This document shows, piece by piece, positions 8,100 to 15,326 of a stretch of DNA of 64,000 nucleotides. How positions within the stretch are numbered: position 1 is the stretch's first letter; each line of letters opens with the position of its first letter. The DNA is from Magnetospirillum aberrantis SpK (GTDB lineage: Bacteria > Pseudomonadota > Alphaproteobacteria > Rhodospirillales > Magnetospirillaceae). A model generated the notes under the pieces. The model had not been told where the DNA came from. It worked only from the letters and a program-made list of their open reading frames with translations, and ran no database searches. The stretch lies in contig NZ_JAAIYP010000042.1 of assembly GCF_011022235.1 (NCBI RefSeq), forward strand, positions 1 to 64,000, read 5' to 3'. The translations under genes were made by a program, and so were the position numbers.

Positions 8100-9077
8100 A
8101 TGAACCACCGATCCGCCCTGCACCCCGCCACCAGCCGGCAAGGCATCGGTTGGTTCGCTCGCGTCCTGCCCCTGTGGCCGATCGTCGTCGTCGTCCTGAT
8201 GGTGCTTGCCGTGGACCGGTTGCTATGGTGGACCTTTGATCCGACCCTGTCGTGGCCCGAAGTGGACGCCCAGATCGCCCAGCTGGCGCCGGACCGCCCG
8301 GTCCTGGCGGTAATCGGCTCGTCGCGCAGCTATATGGGCCTGCCGCGCGAGATGCTGGCCAAGGAACTGGCGGCACGCGGGCTGCCCCACCAGCCGGTGA
8401 ACCTGTCCATCACCGGCGGTGGCACGCCCTCGCTGGCGTTGGCCGTTCTTGCCGACCGCACCCGCCTGCTGTCCGCCCTGCCGCCGGGCAGCAAGGTCGT
8501 GTACGTGTTCTCGCCGTTCGAGATGAACTTCCTGCAACGGCGGCGCATGCTGTCGCTGCCGACCGGAACCGAGATGATGACGCGTTTCGGCATGGTCGAT
8601 GCCGATGGCTGGGCCTTCCGCCTGCGCGACCTGTCCGGCTTCGCCCGTCTGGCGCTGAACGACGCCTGGATGGGTTGGCCCTATCCGTTCAACCGGATCA
8701 TGGAGGCGTCGATCCAGCCCATGCTGTTGAAGGACGCCACCCACGGCTGCAACGCCGCCGGCCTGACCGATTACCAGCTTTTGCCCGTCAACCGCTGGGC
8801 CATGGAGCGCCTGGCCGAGAGCCTGGGGCCGAACCTGACGCTGGTCTTCCCGCCGCTCAGCGACCGCCAGCAGGCGGTGGACCGCGACGCCGGCCTCCCG
8901 CCTGTCGCCCTGCCCTGGCTGGAAAGCTATGCCAAGCGCCATGGCCTGCGCGTCGATACGGGATTCGGCGACCGGCTGAACCTCCCGCGTGAGGCCTTCG
9001 CCACCGATTGCGACCATTTACACCGGCGCGAGGATATGGAAGCCTTCGCCAAGGCGGTGGTGGGCCTGCTGCAATGA
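8100..9077 (+). CDS. Membrane-anchored SGNH-like protein, partner of the MBOAT acyltransferase
   Basis: A 325-residue protein with one N-terminal membrane segment (about residues 23-43) and a periplasmic-type domain. A candidate Ser nucleophile lies in GSSRS (residues 73-77) and a Asp/His pair in DCDHLH (303-308), the layout of SGNH/AlgX-AlgJ-like acetyl-handling proteins. The stop overlaps the MBOAT start as ATGA. Such pairs O-acetylate polysaccharides in the periplasm: the MBOAT protein moves acyl groups across the membrane and the SGNH protein transfers them. Family assignment rests on motif layout and context rather than close similarity. Confidence 0.65.
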   Translation: MNHRSALHPATSRQGIGWFARVLPLWPIVVVVLMVLAVDRLLWWTFDPTLSWPEVDAQIAQLAPDRPVLAVIGSSRSYMGLPREMLAKELAARGLPHQPVNLSITGGGTPSLALAVLADRTRLLSALPPGSKVVYVFSPFEMNFLQRRRMLSLPTGTEMMTRFGMVDADGWAFRLRDLSGFARLALNDAWMGWPYPFNRIMEASIQPMLLKDATHGCNAAGLTDYQLLPVNRWAMERLAESLGPNLTLVFPPLSDRQQAVDRDAGLPPVALPWLESYAKRHGLRVDTGFGDRLNLPREAFATDCDHLHRREDMEAFAKAVVGLLQ

Positions 9078-10486
9078 ATTTCGATTCCCTCCAGTATCTG
9101 GGATTGCTTGGCGTCACGCTGGTGACCATACGGTTGCTGCCCAACGACCGCTGGCGCCACCTCATGCTGTTGCTGTGCTCGTACGGCTTTTACGCCGCAT
9201 GGGATTGGCGGCTGCTCGGGTTGGTGCTGCTGGTGACCGCGATCAGCTTCGTGGGCGGCATGGTCGTCGAACGCCACCGCGCCGCGGGACGGGGCGCCGG
9301 GGCGCTGGCGGTGATCGTCGCCCTTCTGCTGGTGCCGCTGGCGCTGTTCAAATACTTCGACTTCTTCGCCGCCAGTCTGGCGCAATTCGCGATGCGGCTG
9401 GGCTGGCATGTGGATGCCTTCACCTTGGGGCTGCTGCTGCCCATCGGCATCTCGTTTTACACCTTTCACGCCATCAGCTACGTGGCCGACATCCATGCCG
9501 GCCGTCTGTCGGCGGAACAGAGCGCCATCCGCTACGGCCTCTATATCTGTTTCTTCCCGCAATTGATCGCCGGCCCCATCGTCCGCTCGACCGATTTCCT
9601 GCCCCAGTTGCACCGGCCGTGGCAGGCTCCGAACAGCGCCGAGATCACCAGATACCTGCTCCGCTTCCTCTGGGGCATGACCAAGAAAGTGCTGATCGCC
9701 GATCGTCTCGCGGCCGTCATCGTCGATCCCGCCTTCGCCAATCCGGCGACGATCGACGCGCTGACCGCGACGCTGGCGGCTGTCGCCTTCACGCTGATGA
9801 TCTATGCGGACTTCTCGGGCTACAGCGACATGGCCATCGCTTCGGCCGGTCTGTTGGGCTATCGCTTCAAGGAAAACTTCAACGCTCCCTATCTGGCGAC
9901 CAGCGTGCGCGAATTCTGGCGCCGTTGGCACATCTCGCTGTCCAGTTGGATCCGCGATTACGTCTACATCGCCATGGGCGGCAACCGATCGCCGGGTCGC
10001 GTCCGGCCGATTGTCAACCTGGCGGTTTCCATGTTCCTGTGCGGCCTGTGGCATGGCGCCGCATGGACCTATGTCCTGTGGGGCCTGTGGCATGGCCTCG
10101 CGTTGGGGATCGAGCGTCTGGCCGGCAAACGCGAACCGGCCTCGCTGCCGGGCCGGCTGGCCGGCTGGCTGGCGACCATGGCGGTGGTGGTGGTGGGCTG
10201 GATCGTGTTCCGCGCCCGCGACCTCGAGCAGGCGGGCCAATTCCTGGGCGCTTTCATCGATCCGCTGCGGCCGCACGCGCCGTTCCAGTTCGCCCTGTGG
10301 GCGGTGCTGGGCCTGGCGGGGCTGGTGTTGGCGGTCGAACATCTGGTCGTGGAGCGCCAGGCGACCAAGCCGGTCAACCGACCGATGGCCGTTCGGCTGG
10401 GGGCGGCCTGTACCTTGGCGGTGATCCTTCTGTTTCTCGGCAGCCCCAATATCGGTGGCCGCAACTTCATCTATTTCCAGTTCTGA
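9074..10486 (+). CDS. MBOAT-family O-acyltransferase (AlgI-like)
   Basis: A 470-residue polytopic membrane protein of the MBOAT/AlgI group. It has FPQLIAGPIV around residue 160, EFWRRWH ending at H286 and the putative catalytic H327 in CGLWHGAAW. AlgI-type proteins pass acetyl groups from cytoplasmic donors to periplasmic partners that acetylate exopolysaccharide. The start at 9074 overlaps the upstream SGNH-like gene by four bases. A second MBOAT protein with histidines at almost identical positions is encoded at 49484. Confidence 0.9.
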   Translation: MNFDSLQYLGLLGVTLVTIRLLPNDRWRHLMLLLCSYGFYAAWDWRLLGLVLLVTAISFVGGMVVERHRAAGRGAGALAVIVALLLVPLALFKYFDFFAASLAQFAMRLGWHVDAFTLGLLLPIGISFYTFHAISYVADIHAGRLSAEQSAIRYGLYICFFPQLIAGPIVRSTDFLPQLHRPWQAPNSAEITRYLLRFLWGMTKKVLIADRLAAVIVDPAFANPATIDALTATLAAVAFTLMIYADFSGYSDMAIASAGLLGYRFKENFNAPYLATSVREFWRRWHISLSSWIRDYVYIAMGGNRSPGRVRPIVNLAVSMFLCGLWHGAAWTYVLWGLWHGLALGIERLAGKREPASLPGRLAGWLATMAVVVVGWIVFRARDLEQAGQFLGAFIDPLRPHAPFQFALWAVLGLAGLVLAVEHLVVERQATKPVNRPMAVRLGAACTLAVILLFLGSPNIGGRNFIYFQF

Positions 10487-10497
10487 CGGGTGTACAT

Positions 10498-11553
10498 ATG
10501 AGCGCGAATGGTGAGAAATTGCGCGTCGGCATTGCTGGCTATGGAGTGGTCGGCAAGCGGCGCCGCACGGTCATCGACCAGCACCCCGCCCTGGTCACGG
10601 TGGCGGTGGCCGACCGCACGTTTTCCGCCGACGGCGTATTGCCCGACGGCGTGCGCCATTACGCCAATTCGCACGACCTGCTGGCACAGGAAGACCTGGA
10701 CATCCTGTTCGTCTGCCTGACCAACGACGTCGCCGCCGAGGTCACCATCGCCGGCCTGGAAAAAGGGCTGCATGTCTTTTGCGAGAAGCCGCCGGGCCGC
10801 GACGTCAAGGACATCGCCGACGTCATCGCGGCCGAGGCCCGCCATCCCGGCCTCAAGCTGAAATACGGCTTCAACCACCGCTACCACGATTCGGTGCGCG
10901 ACGCCTTGGCCTTGGTGCGCAGCGGACAGTTGGGGCGCATCATCGACATGCGCGGCGTCTACGGCAAGTCGGCCATCATTTCGTTCGGCCAAAGCGACTG
11001 GCGGTCCAAGCGCGAGATTGCCGGTGGCGGCATCCTGCTGGACCAGGGCATCCACATGGTGGACCTGATGCGGTTGTTCGCCGGAGAATTCTCCGATGTC
11101 CAGGCGGTGGTCAGCAATCGTTTCTGGGGGCACGACGTCGAAGACAACGCCTATGCCCTGATGCGCACCGCCGATGGCGTGGTGGCCATGCTGCACAGTT
11201 CGGCCACCCAATGGCGCCACCGTTTCCAATTGGATATCGCCCTGGAAAAGGGCGCCATCATCCTGTCGGGCATCCTGTCGGGGTCGAAAAGCTATGGTGT
11301 CGAGACCCTGACCGTGGCCTGGGCCACCGAAGGGGATGCCGGCGACCCGCGTGAACAGACCACACGCTACAACCACGACCCCAGCTGGTCGGACGAGGTC
11401 GCGGACTTCGCCGACTGCATCCTGAGCGGCCGCCCCGTTTCCGAGGGCTCCTCGGCCGAGGCCGAGGCCACCATGCGCCTCGTCTACCGCATCTACTGCG
11501 CCGACCCGGACTGGCGCCAGCGGTGGAGCCTGAGCCTGTCGGAAAGGGGATGA
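10498..11553 (+). CDS. Gfo/Idh/MocA-family NAD(P)-dependent oxidoreductase
   Basis: A 351-residue oxidoreductase with an N-terminal Rossmann fold (GIAGYGVVGK, about residues 11-20), the EKP signature at 96-98 containing the substrate-contacting Lys, and a C-terminal alpha/beta domain including GGGILLDQGIHMVDL. Relatives oxidise or reduce hydroxyls of sugars, sugar nucleotides and inositols. It precedes an SDR and a dehydroquinate-synthase-like cyclase. Two oxidoreductases next to a sugar-phosphate cyclase fit processing of a cyclitol or keto-sugar (inference). The ATG at 10498 is 11 bases after the MBOAT stop. Confidence 0.85.
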   Translation: MSANGEKLRVGIAGYGVVGKRRRTVIDQHPALVTVAVADRTFSADGVLPDGVRHYANSHDLLAQEDLDILFVCLTNDVAAEVTIAGLEKGLHVFCEKPPGRDVKDIADVIAAEARHPGLKLKYGFNHRYHDSVRDALALVRSGQLGRIIDMRGVYGKSAIISFGQSDWRSKREIAGGGILLDQGIHMVDLMRLFAGEFSDVQAVVSNRFWGHDVEDNAYALMRTADGVVAMLHSSATQWRHRFQLDIALEKGAIILSGILSGSKSYGVETLTVAWATEGDAGDPREQTTRYNHDPSWSDEVADFADCILSGRPVSEGSSAEAEATMRLVYRIYCADPDWRQRWSLSLSERG

Positions 11554-11557
11554 AATC

Positions 11558-12268
11558 ATGCTGAACGGCAAACGCGCACTGGTCACCGGCGGCACCCGCG
11601 GCATCGGCCGCCGCATCGCCGAATTGCTGGTCGAGAAGGGAGCCCAGGTCACCGTCACCGGCACCCGCCCCGAGAGCGTGGCCCCCACCGGCTGCGCCCT
11701 CCAGGTGGTTGACTTCGCCGATCGCGACGCCTTGCTGGCTTTCGCCGCCCGAACGGGCGAGAACGCCCCCGACATCTTGGTCAACAACGCCGGGATCAAC
11801 CGCGTCGCCCCGTTCGCCACCCTCCCGATCGAGGATTTCGAGCTGGTCCAGCGGGTCAATGTGCTGGCCCCGTTCGCACTGTGTCAGGCGGTGCTGCCGG
11901 CGATGACCGCCCAGGGTTGGGGCCGCATCGTCAACATCAGCTCGATCTGGGGGAAGATCAGCAAGGAACACCGCGCCGCCTACTCAACCTCGAAATTCGG
12001 CCTGGACGGCATGACCGCCGCCCTGGCCGCCGAGGTTGCCGCCCAGGGCGTGCTGGCCAATTGCGTGGCCCCCGGCTTCATCGATACCGAACTGACCCGC
12101 ACCGTGCTGGGCACGGCCGGCATCGCCGAGCTGACCGCCAAGGTGCCGGCACGGCGCCTGGGCACGGTGGACGAGGTGGCCGCCTTCGTCGTTTGGCTGG
12201 CCAGTCCCGAAAACACGTTCATCAGTGGCCAGAACATCGCCATCGACGGGGGATTCACCCGTGTCTGA
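11558..12268 (+). CDS. Short-chain dehydrogenase/reductase (FabG-like)
   Basis: A 236-residue classical SDR with TGGTRGIG at residues 10-17, the NNAG motif and catalytic Y142/K146 (YSTSK). Enzymes of this type interconvert ketones and alcohols with NAD(P)H. The ATG at 11558 has an AAAGGGG site upstream. The gene overlaps the following cyclase-like gene by eight bases, so the two are probably co-translated. Similarity to FabG is general; the location argues for sugar or cyclitol reduction rather than fatty acid synthesis. Confidence 0.85.
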   Translation: MLNGKRALVTGGTRGIGRRIAELLVEKGAQVTVTGTRPESVAPTGCALQVVDFADRDALLAFAARTGENAPDILVNNAGINRVAPFATLPIEDFELVQRVNVLAPFALCQAVLPAMTAQGWGRIVNISSIWGKISKEHRAAYSTSKFGLDGMTAALAAEVAAQGVLANCVAPGFIDTELTRTVLGTAGIAELTAKVPARRLGTVDEVAAFVVWLASPENTFISGQNIAIDGGFTRV

Positions 12269-13331
12269 CAACACGATGATGATCATTCAATCCCATAAGG
12301 GCCCCTATCACGTTCACATGAACGCGGGTCTGCCGGCCGAACTGGCCGCGGGCAAGGGCCGGTTCCTCATCGATCGCAACGTCGCCGCGCTCCACGCCGA
12401 CCGGCTGGCGGCGCCGCTGGCCTCGGGCCGGGTGGTGCTGATCGACGCCACGGAAGAGAACAAATCCATCGAGGCCATGCCGGCCACCATCGACCGCCTC
12501 ATGGCGACGGGCGTCAAACGCGACCACGTCCTGGTGGCGGTGGGCGGCGGCATCGTCCAGGACATCACCTGCTTTCTTGCCGCCAACATGTTCCGTGGCA
12601 TGGATTGGGTGTTCGCGCCCACCACCTTGCTGGCCCAGTGCGATTCCTGCATCGGCTCGAAAAGCTCGATCAATGCGGGCGGAGCCAAGAACCTGTTGGG
12701 CACCTTCACCCCGCCGCGTCAGGTGTTCATCGATCCCGGCTACCTGGACACCCTGGACCAGCGGGAAATCCGCTCGGGCGTGGGCGAGATGCTGAAGGTG
12801 CACGCCATCGCCGGCCCCGACCATTTCGCTCGGATCGCCGCCGCCTTCGATGCGTTGTTCACCGACCGCGCGGTGCTGGCCCGGTTCATCCGCCGGTCAC
12901 TCGAGGTCAAGCAGGGCTATATCGAACGCGACGAGTTCGACCGGGGTATCCGCAACATCTTCAATTACGGCCATACCACCGGCCACGCCATCGAGGCGGC
13001 GACTCATTTCGGCATCCCCCACGGCATCGCCGTGGCCATGGGCATGGATCTGGCCAACCACATCGCCCGCCGGTCCGGGGTGGCGCCGGAGGCGGTGTTC
13101 CGCTCCATGCACGGCACCCTGCGCCGCGCCTATGCCGGCTACGAAGAGTTGGAGGTTCCTCTGGAGGACTTTTTCGCCGCCGCCGCCAAGGACAAGAAAA
13201 ATCGGAGCGGCGACCAGATCGCCTTCATCCTGCCTGATGCCCAGGCGAACATCGTCAAGCACCCGCTTGCGGTCACAGACAGCCTGAGGGCGGCGGTGGC
13301 GGAATTCTTCGCCGAGGAGCGGAAGAATTAG
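12261..13331 (+). CDS. 3-dehydroquinate synthase-like sugar-phosphate cyclase (AroB paralogue)
   Basis: A 356-residue member of the sugar-phosphate cyclase family. The NAD-binding GGG is at 95-97, the PTTLLAQ/D128/K134 region follows, K143-N144 is in AKNLLGTF, Glu and Lys are in GEMLK, and the metal-binding His pair is in NYGHTTGHA with a third His in PHGIAV. Catalytic positions of AroB are therefore retained, but the usual SSVGGK segment reads SCIGSK and LNLGHTFGHA reads FNYGHTTGHA. The family includes dehydroquinate, 2-deoxy-scyllo-inosose and valiolone-type synthases. The GTG at 12261 was chosen because a GGGGGA site precedes it; an ATG at 12276 is possible. The context points to glycan work, not the shikimate pathway. 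Confidence 0.8.
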   Translation: MSDNTMMIIQSHKGPYHVHMNAGLPAELAAGKGRFLIDRNVAALHADRLAAPLASGRVVLIDATEENKSIEAMPATIDRLMATGVKRDHVLVAVGGGIVQDITCFLAANMFRGMDWVFAPTTLLAQCDSCIGSKSSINAGGAKNLLGTFTPPRQVFIDPGYLDTLDQREIRSGVGEMLKVHAIAGPDHFARIAAAFDALFTDRAVLARFIRRSLEVKQGYIERDEFDRGIRNIFNYGHTTGHAIEAATHFGIPHGIAVAMGMDLANHIARRSGVAPEAVFRSMHGTLRRAYAGYEELEVPLEDFFAAAAKDKKNRSGDQIAFILPDAQANIVKHPLAVTDSLRAAVAEFFAEERKN

Positions 13332-14242
13332 TCCGTCTTGCGGGCCGAGACGTACCAGTTCCAACCCATGATCGGCCCCAACTTGGCCTCGGACGGCGAC
13401 CACATGGGCCACGGCTCGCCATAGACCAGCACGCCGCCGGGATGTTCGCCGTATTTGCGACGCAGGTATTCGCGGACACGCCGGCCGAACAGCGGAAACA
13501 GATACCAATAGAATTCATGCTTGCGCAGGGTGACGTCACGGAACGCGGCGAACAGCCCCTTCATCTCGGCGCGGCTGTAGCAGCGGGTGATGGGGTTGTC
13601 CACCGTCTGGCGTTTCTTGCCGCCCCATTCGGTGACCTGCCCGACCCAGTTGCGGCCGCGCAGGAAGGCGCCGCGCAACAGGCCGGTGCACAGCACCAGA
13701 TTGACCCAGTAATGCCAGGAATCCTTGCAATACAGCATGATCACCGCCTGGCCGCCGGGCTTGAGCACGCGGTGCACCTCGGCGATGGCGCGCTCGGTGT
13801 CGTAGGTGTGGTGCAGCACGCCGTTGGAATAGACGATGTCGAAGGTCGCGTCGGCGAAGGGCAGGTTCTCGGCGTCGCCCTGAAGCGCCGCGCAACCCGA
13901 AGCCAGTTCGCCCATCAGCTCGAACTTGCGCTGGGTGGCGCGGGCACGGTCGAAGGTGACGTCGATGCTGGTCATCACCGCGCCATGCCTGGCCAGCAAG
14001 GCCGAATGGCCGCCGGCGCCGGGACCGACCTCAAGCACGCGCTTGCCGCGGATGGAAGACAAATCAAGTTCGACCGTCGCCATTTGCCGGCGCAGGCGGA
14101 ACATGTCCTCAAGGTCGTCCACCGCCTGCAACAGGCTGTCGCGGGTCAGTCCAGAATCCACGTCGTCATAAAGCGATTCGTAAAGCGACTTCCAGAAGCG
14201 CTGGATGTCCTTCTTTCCCGCCGACCCCGCACTGTCCACCAT
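13328..14242 (-). CDS. Class I SAM-dependent methyltransferase
   Basis: A 304-residue methyltransferase with motif I VLEVGPGAGGHS, an acidic residue in SIDVTFDRA, GDAENLPFADATFDIV (motifs II/III) and SNGVLHHTYD. This is a UbiE/type-11-like core followed by a C-terminal part rich in aromatic residues. It is the only minus-strand gene in the first 36 kb, and its stop overlaps the stop of the cyclase-like gene by four bases. The start is placed at the ATG at 14242; an upstream candidate at 14317 would leave only 26 bases before the divergent gene. The substrate is unknown; sugar or lipid methylation is likely from context. Confidence 0.75.
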   Translation of the reverse strand: MVDSAGSAGKKDIQRFWKSLYESLYDDVDSGLTRDSLLQAVDDLEDMFRLRRQMATVELDLSSIRGKRVLEVGPGAGGHSALLARHGAVMTSIDVTFDRARATQRKFELMGELASGCAALQGDAENLPFADATFDIVYSNGVLHHTYDTERAIAEVHRVLKPGGQAVIMLYCKDSWHYWVNLVLCTGLLRGAFLRGRNWVGQVTEWGGKKRQTVDNPITRCYSRAEMKGLFAAFRDVTLRKHEFYWYLFPLFGRRVREYLRRKYGEHPGGVLVYGEPWPMWSPSEAKLGPIMGWNWYVSARKTD

Positions 14243-14343
14243 TTGCACGCCCGTCAAAAAAGCCTTGTTGGCAAAGGCGGCCAAGACTACACATTGACCC
14301 CAGTCAGCGCAATCCATTCGCCCTGAAAGCGGCCGTCCTCGCC

Positions 14344-15321
14344 TTGACCTCTCCTCTCCGCCTCGCCGTCGCCTCGCGTTCTTTCTCGCGCCATGCCGTG
14401 CTGCGTGCCGAGCTGTCGGCGCGTTATCCCAACGTCACCTTCAACGAAAGCGGCCGCAGCCTGAGCGGCGACGCGCTGGCGGCGTTCCTGGCCGGCCACG
14501 ACGCCGCCATCACCGCGCTTGAAACCATCGACGGCCCCTTGCTGGACCGCCTGCCCGAATTGCGGCTGATCAGCAAGTACGGCGTCGGACTGGACATGCT
14601 GGACCTGCCGCTGTTGCGCCGGCGCGGCATCCGCCTGGGCTGGACCGGTGGCGTCAACCGCCGCTCGGTGGCCGAACTGGTCATCGCCATGGCCATTTCG
14701 CTGTTGCGCCACGTCCCCCAGGGCAACGCCCTGGTGCGGGACGGCCAATGGCGCCAGCTGATGGGCCGCCACTTGTCGGAACGTGTGGTCGGCATCGTCG
14801 GCTGCGGCCATGTGGGCAAGGATCTGGCGGTGCTGTTGCGCGCCTTCGGCTGCACGGTGCTGGCGCACGACATCCGCGCCTTTCCCGAATTCTACGCCGC
14901 CCATGCCATCGAGCCGGTCGGGCTGGAGGAATTGCTGAGCCGCGCCGACGTGGTCAGCCTGCATCTGCCCTTCGACCGCACCACCGCCAACATCCTGTCG
15001 GCCGAGCGGCTGGCGCTGATGCGCCCCGATTCCATCCTGATCAACGCCGCGCGCGGCGGGCTGGTGGATGAAGCGGCCCTGAAGCGCATGCTGATGTCCG
15101 GTTTGCTGGCCGGCGCCGCCTTCGACGTCTTCGCCGGCGAACCGCCCACCGACATGGAATTGCTGCGGTTACCCAATTTTCTTGCCACCCCGCATATCGG
15201 CGGCAGCGCCGAGGAAGCGGTGCTGGCCATGGGACGGGCCGCCATCGACGGCGTCGCCACCGCGACGATTCCCGAACCCGGCAGCGAAGTCTGGCGAGCC
15301 GCCGGCGCGGTCGGGGACTGA
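14344..15321 (+). CDS. D-isomer-specific 2-hydroxyacid dehydrogenase (SerA-like)
   Basis: A 325-residue enzyme of the D-2-hydroxyacid dehydrogenase family. The NAD-binding motif GIVGCGHVG is at 150-158 and the catalytic residues are R237 (NAARGG), E266 (FAGEPP) and H284 (TPHIGG). Family members reduce 2-keto acids or oxidise D-2-hydroxyacids, including 3-phosphoglycerate and erythronate-4-phosphate. It lacks the C-terminal ACT domain of long SerA proteins. The start is taken as the TTG at 14344 with no clear ribosome binding site, so it is uncertain. Being first in a long glycan gene run, it may handle a keto-acid sugar precursor or a donor such as glycerate (inference). Confidence 0.8.
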   Translation: MTSPLRLAVASRSFSRHAVLRAELSARYPNVTFNESGRSLSGDALAAFLAGHDAAITALETIDGPLLDRLPELRLISKYGVGLDMLDLPLLRRRGIRLGWTGGVNRRSVAELVIAMAISLLRHVPQGNALVRDGQWRQLMGRHLSERVVGIVGCGHVGKDLAVLLRAFGCTVLAHDIRAFPEFYAAHAIEPVGLEELLSRADVVSLHLPFDRTTANILSAERLALMRPDSILINAARGGLVDEAALKRMLMSGLLAGAAFDVFAGEPPTDMELLRLPNFLATPHIGGSAEEAVLAMGRAAIDGVATATIPEPGSEVWRAAGAVGD

Positions 15322-15326
15322 CGCCG

